Assembly: GCF_900112425.1 (NCBI RefSeq)
Contig: NZ_FOLP01000010.1
Location: 170,153 to 234,152, forward strand
DNA from: Variovorax sp. OK212
Lineage (GTDB): Bacteria > Pseudomonadota > Gammaproteobacteria > Burkholderiales > Burkholderiaceae_C
Direction of reading: 5' to 3'
DNA: 64,000 nucleotides
Numbering within the stretch: position 1 is the stretch's first letter; every line of letters begins with the position of its first letter. The notes under the pieces were generated by a model. The model was given only the letters and a program-made list of their open reading frames with translations. It made no database searches and was not told the origin of the DNA. Of the stretch, positions 10,091 to 19,179 are shown piece after piece. The position numbers and the translations under genes were made by a program.

Positions 10091-10114
10091 AAAAAGCCGC
10101 CCGGAGGCGGCTTT
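10091..10114 (-). terminator. Rho-independent terminator of erpA
   Basis: A 9-bp perfect stem (AAAGCCGCC / GGCGGCTTT) with a 4-nt loop lies 32 bp after the erpA stop. Read on the minus strand it runs into five Ts. Confidence 0.85.
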
Positions 10115-10145
10115 CTGGGGAGGCTGGGTCAGCAGCATCCAGGCA

Positions 10146-10511
10146 TCAGGCCGAGAAGCTCGATCCGCAGCCGCAGGTGCTGGTGGCGTTCGGGTTCTTG
10201 ATGACGAACTGGGCGCCCTGCAGGTCTTCCTTGTAGTCGATCTCGGCGCCGACCAGGTACTGGTAGCTCATGGCGTCGATCAACAGCGACACACCGTTCT
10301 TGGTCATGGTGGTGTCGTCTTCGTTGGTGATTTCATCGAAGGTGAAACCGTACTGGAAGCCCGAGCAGCCGCCACCTTGCACGAACACGCGCAGCTTGAG
10401 GTCGGGATTGCCTTCTTCGGCGATCAGGTCGGCCACCTTGGCTGCCGCACTGTCGGTAAAGACGATGGGCTCTGGCATCTGGGTCTGGATGTTTTCGGCT
10501 ACGGCGCTCAT
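10146..10511 (-). CDS. erpA: Iron-sulfur insertion protein ErpA
   Basis: A 121-residue A-type carrier that delivers Fe-S clusters to apo-proteins, including isoprenoid synthesis enzymes. The three cluster ligands are visible: Cys49 in GGGCSGFQY and Cys113/Cys115 in the C-terminal CGCGSS. The start MSAVAENIQT has an AAGGAG ribosome-binding site upstream; the frame is open 62 codons further back but that part is the repeated terminator region. The gene follows rplM-rpsI in the same direction, as in many betaproteobacteria, but terminator hairpins separate it from rpsI, so it probably has its own promoter. Confidence 0.95.
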   Translation of the reverse strand: MSAVAENIQTQMPEPIVFTDSAAAKVADLIAEEGNPDLKLRVFVQGGGCSGFQYGFTFDEITNEDDTTMTKNGVSLLIDAMSYQYLVGAEIDYKEDLQGAQFVIKNPNATSTCGCGSSFSA

Positions 10512-10634
10512 GGGGTAATCACTCCTTGGGGCCGTACATGCGGCCAATGGAACCAATGCTACTGCAATGCCGCAATTTCGGCAGGCGGGGTGTGGCGTGC
10601 ACCCCAACGCAAGTGGGGTCGGATGCGACCTCGG

Positions 10635-10724
10635 CAACGAAAAAGCAATCCGAAGGCAGCCCTGCAATGAAAAGGCAGCCCGAAGGCGGCCCTGCAATGA
10701 AAAAGCCGCCCGAGGGCGGCTTCG
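10635..10724 (-). repeat. Three 30-bp tandem copies of a terminator-like unit
   Basis: Positions 10635-10664, 10665-10694 and 10695-10724 are the same 30-bp unit with increasing decay away from rpsI. All carry the pattern caa-ygaaaa-(g)sc-rnycGA-ggc. The copy next to rpsI has an intact GCCGCC/GGCGGC stem plus A-tract; the middle copy has one and the outer copy several stem mismatches. Confidence 0.8.
10699..10723 (-). terminator. Rho-independent terminator of the rplM-rpsI operon
   Basis: Stem AAGCCGCC / GGCGGCTT with a 4-nt loop, followed on the minus strand by a T-run, 18 bp after the rpsI stop. It is the best-preserved copy of a 30-bp unit that is repeated three times here. Confidence 0.8.
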
Positions 10725-10741
10725 TGTTCGCAGTGAACAGA

Positions 10742-11134
10742 TCAGCGCTTGCTGAACTGCTTGCGGCGACGGGCGGAGTGCAGACCGACCTTCTTACGTT
10801 CGACTTCACGCGCATCGCGCGTCACGAAGCCGGCTTGGCTCAGCACGGGCTTGAGCGTTGCGTCGTAGTCGATCAGGGCACGGGTGATGCCGTGGCGCGT
10901 GGCGCCAGCTTGACCCGATTCGCCGCCGCCGTTCACGTTGACCATCACGTCGAAAGCTTCGAGGTTGTTGGTCAGCGCCAGGGGCTGCTTCGCGATCATG
11001 ATCGAGGTTTCACGGCCGAAGAACGCTTGGATGTCCTTGCCGTTGACCGTGATCTTGCCGGTGCCTTTTTTCAGAAACACGCGGGCGACGCTGGATTTGC
11101 GACGGCCGGTGCCATTGTTCCATTCACCAATCAT
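10742..11134 (-). CDS. rpsI: 30S ribosomal protein S9
   Basis: A 130-residue S9 with the full family sequence, from MIGEWNNGTGRRKSSVARV to the conserved basic tail RRRKQFSKR that reaches the ribosomal P site. The ATG at 11134 is chosen over a TTG two codons upstream because MIGEWNNG is the betaproteobacterial N-terminus and an AAGGAG lies 8 nt before it. That ribosome-binding site begins inside the rplM stop codon (TAAGGAG), so the two genes are tightly coupled. Second gene of the rplM-rpsI operon. Confidence 0.98.
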   Translation of the reverse strand: MIGEWNNGTGRRKSSVARVFLKKGTGKITVNGKDIQAFFGRETSIMIAKQPLALTNNLEAFDVMVNVNGGGESGQAGATRHGITRALIDYDATLKPVLSQAGFVTRDAREVERKKVGLHSARRRKQFSKR

Positions 11135-11146
11135 TCTCAAGGCTCC

Positions 11147-11578
11147 TTACAGTTCCAGCACTTTGGGCTGTTGGGCGGTATGCGGGTGCTCAGCGCCACC
11201 GTACACCTTGAGTTTCTTGATCATCGCGTAACCGAGCGGGCCCTTGGGCAGCATGCCCTTGACAGCCTTTTCCAGGGCGCGGCCCGGGTGCTTGGATTGC
11301 ATGTCGCGGAAGTTCGTCGCCGTGATACCGCCCGGGTAGCCCGAGTGACGGTAGTACACCTTGTCGATCGACTTGGCGCCGGTGACGCGCAGTTGCGCGG
11401 CGTTGATGATGACGATGAAGTCACCGGTATCGACGTGAGGCGTGTAAATGGCCTTGTGTTTGCCGCGCAAACGGAGAGCAACTTCGCTGGCTACTCGTCC
11501 GAGGACCTTGTCGGTCGCGTCAATCACAAACCACTCGTGCGTCACGTCAGCGGGCTTGGCGCTGAACGTTTTGGTCAT
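11147..11578 (-). CDS. rplM: 50S ribosomal protein L13
   Basis: A 143-residue L13, starting MTKTFSAKPADVTHEW and containing the conserved VIDATDKVLGRVAS and YPGGITATNF segments and the C-terminal GAEHPHTAQQP. The start is set by family N-terminus; 14 further open codons upstream lie in the leader. First gene of the rplM-rpsI operon, with a promoter about 125 bp upstream and a leader of about 117 nt, long enough for autoregulation of the kind known for this operon in other bacteria. Confidence 0.98.
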   Translation of the reverse strand: MTKTFSAKPADVTHEWFVIDATDKVLGRVASEVALRLRGKHKAIYTPHVDTGDFIVIINAAQLRVTGAKSIDKVYYRHSGYPGGITATNFRDMQSKHPGRALEKAVKGMLPKGPLGYAMIKKLKVYGGAEHPHTAQQPKVLEL

Positions 11579-11701
11579 GAGTTTTTCTCTTTGAAGAGGG
11601 TTTGGCGAGCCCTTTTCCACGGTCGGCGTTCCTCTGGTGGGAATCTCTTAGGTGGTTTGAAGTCTTCGCCGCGGGGCTACAAAAACGCTGCGAAGCCCGC
11701 G

Positions 11702-11731
11702 ATTATATAAAGAATGGCCTTGTGCTGGCAA
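11702..11731 (-). promoter_or_regulatory. Sigma-70 promoter of rplM-rpsI
   Basis: On the minus strand TTGCCA (11726-11731) and a perfect TATAAT (11702-11707) are 18 bp apart. Transcription would begin near 11695, leaving a leader of about 117 nt before rplM. The leader can fold a GC-rich hairpin at its 5' end. Confidence 0.75.
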
Positions 11732-11773
11732 ATGCGCATATGCAGGGCCCAACACCGTTACCATCCTCCCCCT

Positions 11774-12727
11774 ATGTTCAGTTACCGCCACGCGTTCCAT
11801 GCCGGCAACCACGCCGACGTGCTCAAGCACACGGTGCTGATTGCCACGCTCGAGCACATGCTCGAAAAAGAAGCCGCCCTCACGGTGGTCGACACCCACG
11901 CCGGCGCCGGCCTGTACCGCCTGGATGGCGACTACGCCGGCACCAGCGGCGAAGCGGCCGAAGGCATCCTGCGCCTTCTTTCAGGCAAGAAAGCGCCCGG
12001 CACGCCCGCCCCTGCTGCGAAGTCCGCTACCAAAAAGGTAGCGCCCGAAGCCGAAGTCCCGGTCGCGGACGCCATTGCGCGCTACCTGGAAGTGATTCAC
12101 GACTTCAACCCCAACGGCGGCGCCCGCGTCTACCCCGGCTCGCCGTTCATCGTGCAGCACCTGCTGCGCGACCACGACAAGCTCAAGCTGTTCGAGCTGC
12201 ACCCGACCGACGGCCGCACGCTGAGCGCCAACATCGCCCAGCTCGAGGCCGGCCGCCAGATCGCCGTGCTGAACGAAGACGGCTTCGGCAGCGCCACCAA
12301 GTTCCTGCCGCCGCCCTCGCGCCGCGCGCTGGTGCTGATGGACCCGAGCTACGAAATGAAGACCGACTACGGCCGCGTGCTCGACTTCGCGGCCGAGGCG
12401 CTCAAGCGCTTCGCCACGGGCACCTACGCGGTCTGGTATCCGATCATTCCGCGCCCCGAGGCGCACGACCTGCCGCGCCGCCTGAAGACGATGGCGACCA
12501 AGGCCGGCAAGTCGTGGCTGCACGCCACGCTGACGGTCAAATCGAGCAAGATCACCAAGGACGCTGCCTCTGGCGCCACGCAGCGCCCGGGCCTGCCGGC
12601 CAGCGGCATGTTCCTGATCAACCCGCCCTACACGCTGAAGCCGCTGCTCGCGGCCGCGCTGCCGCAGCTGGTGGAGCGCCTGGGCCAGGACCGCAACGCG
12701 GCCTTCTCGCTCGAATCGGGCGGCTGA
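11774..12727 (+). CDS. rlmJ: 23S rRNA (adenine-N6)-methyltransferase RlmJ
   Basis: A 317-residue SAM-dependent methyltransferase of the RlmJ (YhiR/ComJ) family, which methylates A2030 of 23S rRNA. It starts MFSYRHAFHAGNHADVLKH as the family does, has the SAM-site DTHAGAGLY near residue 41, and a DPSYE catalytic motif at about residue 190 where E. coli has DPPYE. It is longer than the usual 280 residues because of a low-complexity Ala/Lys/Pro insert at about 70-98. Divergent from rplM. Confidence 0.93.
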   Translation: MFSYRHAFHAGNHADVLKHTVLIATLEHMLEKEAALTVVDTHAGAGLYRLDGDYAGTSGEAAEGILRLLSGKKAPGTPAPAAKSATKKVAPEAEVPVADAIARYLEVIHDFNPNGGARVYPGSPFIVQHLLRDHDKLKLFELHPTDGRTLSANIAQLEAGRQIAVLNEDGFGSATKFLPPPSRRALVLMDPSYEMKTDYGRVLDFAAEALKRFATGTYAVWYPIIPRPEAHDLPRRLKTMATKAGKSWLHATLTVKSSKITKDAASGATQRPGLPASGMFLINPPYTLKPLLAAALPQLVERLGQDRNAAFSLESGG

Positions 12728-12773
12728 GCCTCCGGGCCCAAGCCCAGTCCCGGGCCTCGCCGGGCTCCCGGGC

Positions 12774-13475
12774 TTACTTGCGCCGACGGGCCGGCACGAC
12801 CGCCTTGCGCCGCGCCGGAACCTGCACCCTGGCGCGCTGCTTCGGCTCGGCGGCCGCCACCGGCGCCTGCGCATCGCTCGCTTCCACCGGCAAGCCGCCG
12901 CAACGCATGCCGTCGCGGTCGACCACCGTCAGCGCCACCTGCTTGATGCCCAGCCCGGTCAGGCCGATGCGGTCGGCCGCCGCGCGGCTCAGGTCGATCA
13001 CGCGGCCCAGCGCATAAGGGCCGCGGTCGTTGATGCGCACCAGCACCTCGCTGCCGTTGACGAGGCTGCGCACGCACACGCGCGTGTTGAAAGGCAGGGT
13101 CTTGTGGGCCGCCGTCATGGCGGTCATGTCGAAGCGCTCGCCGCTGGCGGTCTTGCGCTGGTGGAACTGGATGCCGTACCACGACGCGCCGCCGCGCTCG
13201 AACACCTCGCGCGGGCCGTCGTCGCCGGGCACGCCGTCGTCCGGCGTCAATTCACCGGAGCCGGACACGGCGAGGTCATAGCGCACCGAGGGCACGCTGG
13301 AGCGCGGCGCGGCGCCCGGCGGCACCGCGATGGCGCGCGGCAGCGGCTGCAGCTTGCTGCCGTCGCTGGCCGGCGGCATGGCGCAGCCTGCGAGCGCGCA
13401 AGCCGCCGCGACAAGGGCCAGGCGAAGCCCCCCGCGCAGCGAACCCGCCGCCAGCGCCGCGCGCCGCCCTCTCAA
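12774..13475 (-). CDS. rlpA: RlpA-family septal ring lipoprotein (double-psi beta-barrel)
   Basis: A 233-residue lipoprotein. The lipobox LAGC puts the lipidated Cys at residue 31. The double-psi beta-barrel domain (GGASWYGIQFHQRKTASGERFD to INDRGPYALGRVIDLS) carries the Glu, His and Asp residues used by lytic RlpA enzymes on denuded glycan. No SPOR domain follows; the C-terminus is basic and low-complexity. The start is taken as TTG at 13475, which forms a TTGA overlap with the metF stop and has GGAG 8 nt upstream; the frame is open 31 codons more inside metF. Last gene of the ahcY operon, an unexpected place for a cell-wall protein. Confidence 0.85.
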   Translation of the reverse strand: MRGRRAALAAGSLRGGLRLALVAAACALAGCAMPPASDGSKLQPLPRAIAVPPGAAPRSSVPSVRYDLAVSGSGELTPDDGVPGDDGPREVFERGGASWYGIQFHQRKTASGERFDMTAMTAAHKTLPFNTRVCVRSLVNGSEVLVRINDRGPYALGRVIDLSRAAADRIGLTGLGIKQVALTVVDRDGMRCGGLPVEASDAQAPVAAAEPKQRARVQVPARRKAVVPARRRK

Positions 13476-14296
13476 TCCAGGCGCTCCAGCACGGCCAGCG
13501 TGGCCGCCGACTGGTTCATCGTGTAGAAGTGCAGCGCCGGGGCGCCGCCTTCCTGCAGCCGCGCGCACAGCTCGGTGACCACGTCGAGGCCGAAGGCCTT
13601 GATCGACGCCGTGTCGTCGCCGAAGCCCTGAAGCCGCAGGCGGATCCAGCGCGGGATCTCGGCGCCGCAGGCGTCCGAGAAGCGCATGAGCTGCGTCGAG
13701 CTCGTGATGGGCATGATGCCCGGCACGATCGGCGTGTCGAGCCCCAGCTTGCGCGCGTCGTCGACGAAGCGGAAGTAGGCTTCGGCGCTGAAGAAATACT
13801 GCGTGATCGCAGAGTCGGCACCCGCCTTCACCTTGGCGGCGAAGGCCTGCAGGTCGGCTTCAGGCGAGCGGGCCTGCGGGTGGATCTCGGGGTAGCAGGC
13901 CACCTCGATGTGAAAGTCGCGGCCGGTCTCTTCACGGATGAAGGCGACCAAGTCGCTCGCATACAGGAACTCGCCGCCGATCCCGTAGCCGCTCGGCAGG
14001 TCGCCGCGCAGCGCCACCAGGCGCTTCACGCCCATGGCCTTGAGTTCGGCGAGCTGCTCGCGCACCGTGGCGCGCGTGGCGCCGATGCACGAGAAGTGGC
14101 TGGCCGCGTCCACGCCTTCGGACAGAATCTCCTGCACCGCACCGAAGGTGCCCTGGTGCGTGGAGCCGCCCGCGCCGTAGGTGACCGAGCAGAACTGCGG
14201 CTTGCGCACGTACAGCTGCTGGCGCGCGGCGCGCAGCTTGACCGCGCCTTCGGGCGTCTTGGTCGGGAAGAATTCGAAACTCAGCGGAAGGCGCAC
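13472..14296 (-). CDS. metF: Methylenetetrahydrofolate reductase
   Basis: A 274-residue FAD enzyme that reduces 5,10-methylene-THF to 5-methyl-THF, the methyl donor for methionine synthesis. Conserved parts are SFEFFPTKTPEG at the N-terminus with the catalytic Glu, FCSVTYGAGGST, LVALRGDLP and QYFFSAEAYFRF. GTG at 14296 is chosen because GAGGAG lies 6 nt before it and the next residues match the family; the frame is open 13 codons further, inside tlyA. It is 10 bp from the tlyA stop. Sharing an operon and riboswitch with ahcY joins two steps of the methyl cycle. Confidence 0.96.
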   Translation of the reverse strand: MRLPLSFEFFPTKTPEGAVKLRAARQQLYVRKPQFCSVTYGAGGSTHQGTFGAVQEILSEGVDAASHFSCIGATRATVREQLAELKAMGVKRLVALRGDLPSGYGIGGEFLYASDLVAFIREETGRDFHIEVACYPEIHPQARSPEADLQAFAAKVKAGADSAITQYFFSAEAYFRFVDDARKLGLDTPIVPGIMPITSSTQLMRFSDACGAEIPRWIRLRLQGFGDDTASIKAFGLDVVTELCARLQEGGAPALHFYTMNQSAATLAVLERLD

Positions 14297-14306
14297 CTGC
14301 GTCTCC

Positions 14307-15134
14307 TCAGGAAGCGTCGTTCGCCCGGTCGGCACGAACGGCGTGAATGAAAAACTCGCGGTTGCCGTCGCCCCCGGCGATCGGGCTGTCGAACCAGCGC
14401 AGCACCTTCAGCTCGAGCGCCGCGCAGGCGTCGTGCAGGCGCTTCTCGACCACCGCATACATGGTCTCGTCGCGCACGATGCCGCCCTTGCCGACCTGGC
14501 CAGGCTGCAGTTCGAACTGCGGCTTGACCAGCATCAGCAACTGGCCGTCGTCGGCCAGAAACTCCACGACCGCCGGCAGCACCAGCGTGAGCGAGATGAA
14601 CGACAGGTCGCCCACGATCAGGTCGAAGCGCGGAGCAGAAGACTCGCCTGCGCCTTCTTCCGGCTCGCCCTCGTCGCCCTCTTCAGGCTCCTCGGCGAGG
14701 TCATCGGCCGACAGCGCCCGCGCATTGACGCCTTCGATGGCGACCACACGCGCGTCTTCGCGCAACTTCGCATGCAGCTGCCCGTGGCCGACGTCGACGC
14801 CCACCACCTTGGCGGCACCGCGCTGCAGCAGGCAATCGGTGAAGCCGCCGGTCGACTGGCCCACGTCGAGGCACAGCTTGCCGGCCGGGTCCACGCCGCT
14901 CACCGCCAACGCGCCTTCGAGCTTGAGCCCGCCGCGCGAGACGTAGCGCGCCTCGGCCGCGTCGTCGAGCTCGAGCTCCGCGGATTCGGGCACTTCGTCC
15001 TTGTTCTTGACGACCGAGCGCCAGGCGTCGCTCGTGCCCGCGTCGCGCCAGCGCATGCCGCCGGCAATGAGCCGCACGGCCTGCGAACGCGACGCGGCCA
15101 GGCCGCGCTCTACCAACAGTTGATCGGCGCGCAT
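14307..15134 (-). CDS. tlyA: TlyA-family rRNA 2'-O-methyltransferase
   Basis: A 275-residue protein with an N-terminal S4 RNA-binding domain (MRADQLLVERGLAASRSQA) and an FtsJ-like methyltransferase domain (CLDVGQSTGGFTDCLLQ SAM site near residue 90, VGDLSFISL motif IV). The family includes TlyA, which 2'-O-methylates cytidines of 16S and 23S rRNA. Between the two halves of the methyltransferase domain sits an unusual acidic stretch (EEPEEGDEGEPEEGAGE, about residues 150-170), probably a surface loop. It follows ahcY by 7 bp; AhcY removes the SAH this enzyme makes. Confidence 0.92.
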   Translation of the reverse strand: MRADQLLVERGLAASRSQAVRLIAGGMRWRDAGTSDAWRSVVKNKDEVPESAELELDDAAEARYVSRGGLKLEGALAVSGVDPAGKLCLDVGQSTGGFTDCLLQRGAAKVVGVDVGHGQLHAKLREDARVVAIEGVNARALSADDLAEEPEEGDEGEPEEGAGESSAPRFDLIVGDLSFISLTLVLPAVVEFLADDGQLLMLVKPQFELQPGQVGKGGIVRDETMYAVVEKRLHDACAALELKVLRWFDSPIAGGDGNREFFIHAVRADRANDAS

Positions 15135-15141
15135 GCGCGGA

Positions 15142-16581
<1,440 letters not shown>

Positions 16582-16647
16582 GAGGACTCCAAAACTGGTT
16601 TGAAAGATGCCACTGCGTACGGGGAAGGACTCACCGCGAGAACAGCG

Positions 16648-16710
16648 GGTGAGCGTGGTTGCGATGTGGTCCGAGCCTCACGCCTGATGGCGCTGCAACG
16701 CTCCTCGGAA
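16648..16710 (-). promoter_or_regulatory. SAH (S-adenosylhomocysteine) riboswitch
   Basis: Read on the minus strand the leader has the hallmark SAH-aptamer blocks in order: CCGAGGAGCG, TTGCAGCG, AGGCTCGG (which pairs with the first block to close P1) and CGCTC (which forms the pseudoknot with GAGCG). It begins about where transcription should start and lies about 66 nt before the ahcY ATG. SAH aptamers are known upstream of ahcY in beta- and gammaproteobacteria and turn expression on. A second hairpin at 16630-16653 (CTCACCGC / GCGGGTGAG) uses part of the pseudoknot strand, so the two folds exclude each other. Confidence 0.88.
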
Positions 16711-16716
16711 CCGCGG

Positions 16717-16745
16717 ATTGTAGACGCGGCGGCAGGCGCAGCCAA
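16717..16745 (-). promoter_or_regulatory. Sigma-70 promoter of the ahcY operon
   Basis: Minus-strand TTGGCT (16740-16745) and TACAAT (16717-16722) are 17 bp apart. The start point would be near 16710, right at the 5' edge of the riboswitch. Confidence 0.75.
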
Positions 16746-16886
16746 TCCGGGGGATTTGCGCCCCCGGGCAGGCTGACATTCGCCACCCTGCGGGTTCAAG
16801 ACACCTCTTTTTACGATTTCCCCAGGGTTCGGTTCAGCAGCCAGCCGGCTTTCTGCCGAGCCCCTCGTACAAGAAAGAGGGCTCAC

Positions 16887-19004
16887 ATGAGGATGACGAG
16901 ATATCTCACGGGTTGCGGTCTGGCGGCCTTGCTGGCGGCCTGCGGCGGCGGGGGTGAAGGCGCGGGTGGCGGCCTGCCGCTGGCGAGCGGCAGCGGCAAT
17001 GCCGCGCCGAACACGCAAGCCGCGGCGCCGGCGCCCGCACTGGTCAAGGCCAAGGCAGCACAGGGCACCCAAGGCACCCAGGACATCGCCGACGCGCGCA
17101 ACGGCACCTACCGCGTCTACGCGGCCAACGGCACGCAGCAGCAGTTGACGGTCGACTTCGACGCCGGCAGCTACACGATGACGGACAGCCCCAACCTGCC
17201 CGAGTCGGGCACGTTCGGCGAGGACTTCACCGAGCCCGGCACCTACGTGTTCGCCAGCGGCCGCGTCACGACCGCGGCCAACACCTCGCGCTTTCGAGTC
17301 ACGGCGGACGCCATCGTGGGCGCCTTCCCGTTCGCCACGGCGTATGCGAGCCCCGTCGCCTACGCCGCGCAGCCCTTCGTGGCGGCCCGCGAGTTCGTCG
17401 CCACCGCGGCGCTGCTGGACGGCACCTACAACCGCTTCAGCGTCACGCGCAGCCCGGGCAACGCGCAGGACTCCGCGATACTGTCGATGCGCCTGTCGGG
17501 CAGCGGCACCGTGCTCGAGATCTGCAACGACGCGGTGATCTACAAGATCGACCTCTGCCCCGCCGCCTCGAAGCGCACCTACGCGGTCGCGTCCGGCACC
17601 GACGACACCTGGGTCGGGACCAACGTGGCCAACGCCGGCGACGTCGCGAACTTCCGCATGGCGCGCATCGGCGGGCAGAACGTGTACCTGGCCGGCGGCG
17701 TCAGCACCGCGCCGGCCGTGCAGTTCATGCGCATCGGCCTGCCCGAGTCTTCGAGCTGGCCCGCCACGCGCGGCGTCGGCGCATCGACCACGGGCAGCTG
17801 GGGCAGCAACCTGATCGACAGCGCGAACTCGGTGCGCACGAGCACCGGCACGGACGGCACCTACGCCAGCCTGGCGATGCCGGTGGGCGGCACCTTCGCG
17901 CTGCAGCCCGAAGGCATCCGGGGCGTCAACAGCGGCGGCACGAGCCGGTACTTCGCGATGCAGGGCGGCGCGCTGTCGGTGCTCGTGGGCTCGCGCAACC
18001 CGAACACGCAGGGCTACCTGCAGCTCAACCTGATCGACACCGGCGCGGCACCCGACGCGCGCAACGGCCGCTACAAGGTCTACGCCAGCAACGGCACGCG
18101 CCAGGCGCTGGCGCTGAACCTGGACAGCAAGCGCTACGAGATGACCGACGAGACCGGCACGGCCGCCTCGGGCAGCTTCGCCGAGGACGCGGCCGAAGCC
18201 GGCAGCTTCGTGTTCGACAGCGCGCGGATCGCCAGCCCCGTGAACACGGCGCGCTTCCGCCTGGCCGCGGACACGGTGGTCGGCTCGTTTCCGTTCGCGG
18301 TGGCGCAGGTCACGCCGGTGAGCTACGGCGTGCGGCCCTTCGTGGCATCGCGCGCGCTGGTGAAGACGCAGGCGGCGCTGGACGGCGTCTACAACCGGCT
18401 GGGCGTCAACCTGACGGCCGCGGGCGGCGACTCGTCGATCACGCAGATCCAGGTTGCCAGCGGCGGCACCGCGCTCTACCTGTGCAACAACAGCACGATC
18501 TACCGCATCGACACCTGCCCCGCGGCCACGCTGCTGACCTACACGGTGTCGCCCGGCGCCAGCGTCGACACCTGGAACATCGTGAACGTGAGCAACCCGG
18601 CGGACCGCGGCAGCTTCGCGATCGCGCGCGTGGGCAACGAGAACGTCTACCTCTCGGCCGGCATCGTGCCGTCGACGCCCACGACGTCGGTGTTCCGGAT
18701 CGGCCTGGCGGAGCGCGCCACCTGGCCCGCCGTCACGGCACGCGGCGGCGCCACCAACGGCAGCTGGGGCGGCACGGCCATCGACGCATCGGGCTATGCA
18801 CGCACGCAGGTGCTCCCGGGCGGTGCCACCGGCACGTTCAGCGCCACGCTGGGCTCCATGGGCGCGGTCGGCCCGGTCAACATGCGCGCGGCATCGTTCG
18901 GCACCGCCTTCCATTTCGCGAGCCAGGGCAGCAAGCTCTTCGCGATGGTCGGCTCGCGCAACCCGGCCACGGCGGGCGCGCTCGAGATCGGGCTGATCGA
19001 CTGA
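16887..19004 (+). CDS. Lipoprotein with two tandem ~315-residue repeats, function unknown
   Basis: A 705-residue predicted lipoprotein I do not recognise. The signal peptide ends in LLAAC with the lipidated Cys near residue 19, followed by a Gly/Ala-rich linker to about residue 67. Residues 69-382 and 390-705 are two copies of one domain: both start DARNG-Y-VYA-NGT, continue with a GSFAED/GTFGED turn, F-F--R-VAD/AADxVVGxFPFA, P-VAS/AARxxV, a C-N-xxIY-ID-CPAA pair of cysteines and end in a LVGSRNP--xGxL-L-LID block. Each copy may hold a disulfide. ATG at 16887 is the only start that gives a proper signal peptide. Probably a surface or periplasmic beta-rich protein. Confidence 0.8.
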   Translation: MRMTRYLTGCGLAALLAACGGGGEGAGGGLPLASGSGNAAPNTQAAAPAPALVKAKAAQGTQGTQDIADARNGTYRVYAANGTQQQLTVDFDAGSYTMTDSPNLPESGTFGEDFTEPGTYVFASGRVTTAANTSRFRVTADAIVGAFPFATAYASPVAYAAQPFVAAREFVATAALLDGTYNRFSVTRSPGNAQDSAILSMRLSGSGTVLEICNDAVIYKIDLCPAASKRTYAVASGTDDTWVGTNVANAGDVANFRMARIGGQNVYLAGGVSTAPAVQFMRIGLPESSSWPATRGVGASTTGSWGSNLIDSANSVRTSTGTDGTYASLAMPVGGTFALQPEGIRGVNSGGTSRYFAMQGGALSVLVGSRNPNTQGYLQLNLIDTGAAPDARNGRYKVYASNGTRQALALNLDSKRYEMTDETGTAASGSFAEDAAEAGSFVFDSARIASPVNTARFRLAADTVVGSFPFAVAQVTPVSYGVRPFVASRALVKTQAALDGVYNRLGVNLTAAGGDSSITQIQVASGGTALYLCNNSTIYRIDTCPAATLLTYTVSPGASVDTWNIVNVSNPADRGSFAIARVGNENVYLSAGIVPSTPTTSVFRIGLAERATWPAVTARGGATNGSWGGTAIDASGYARTQVLPGGATGTFSATLGSMGAVGPVNMRAASFGTAFHFASQGSKLFAMVGSRNPATAGALEIGLID

Positions 19005-19179
19005 CGGGGTGAGAAGCTGAGAGGCTGAGAGGCTGACAAACCGGCCCTTGCCTGAAAAGGGCCGCATGCCGCACCGCCCGGCCTGCGGCCCTTGCTCATT
19101 CCGCCGTAAGTCGGCCGCGGGCACGATTGGCCGGCGCGACGTACATTGGCCGCACCTCCACCAGCCTCCCCACGCCGCC

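Noticed and set aside
10635..10724. The three 30-bp repeats as a small CRISPR array.
   Set aside because: The units are directly adjacent with no spacers and derive from a terminator; no cas gene is nearby.
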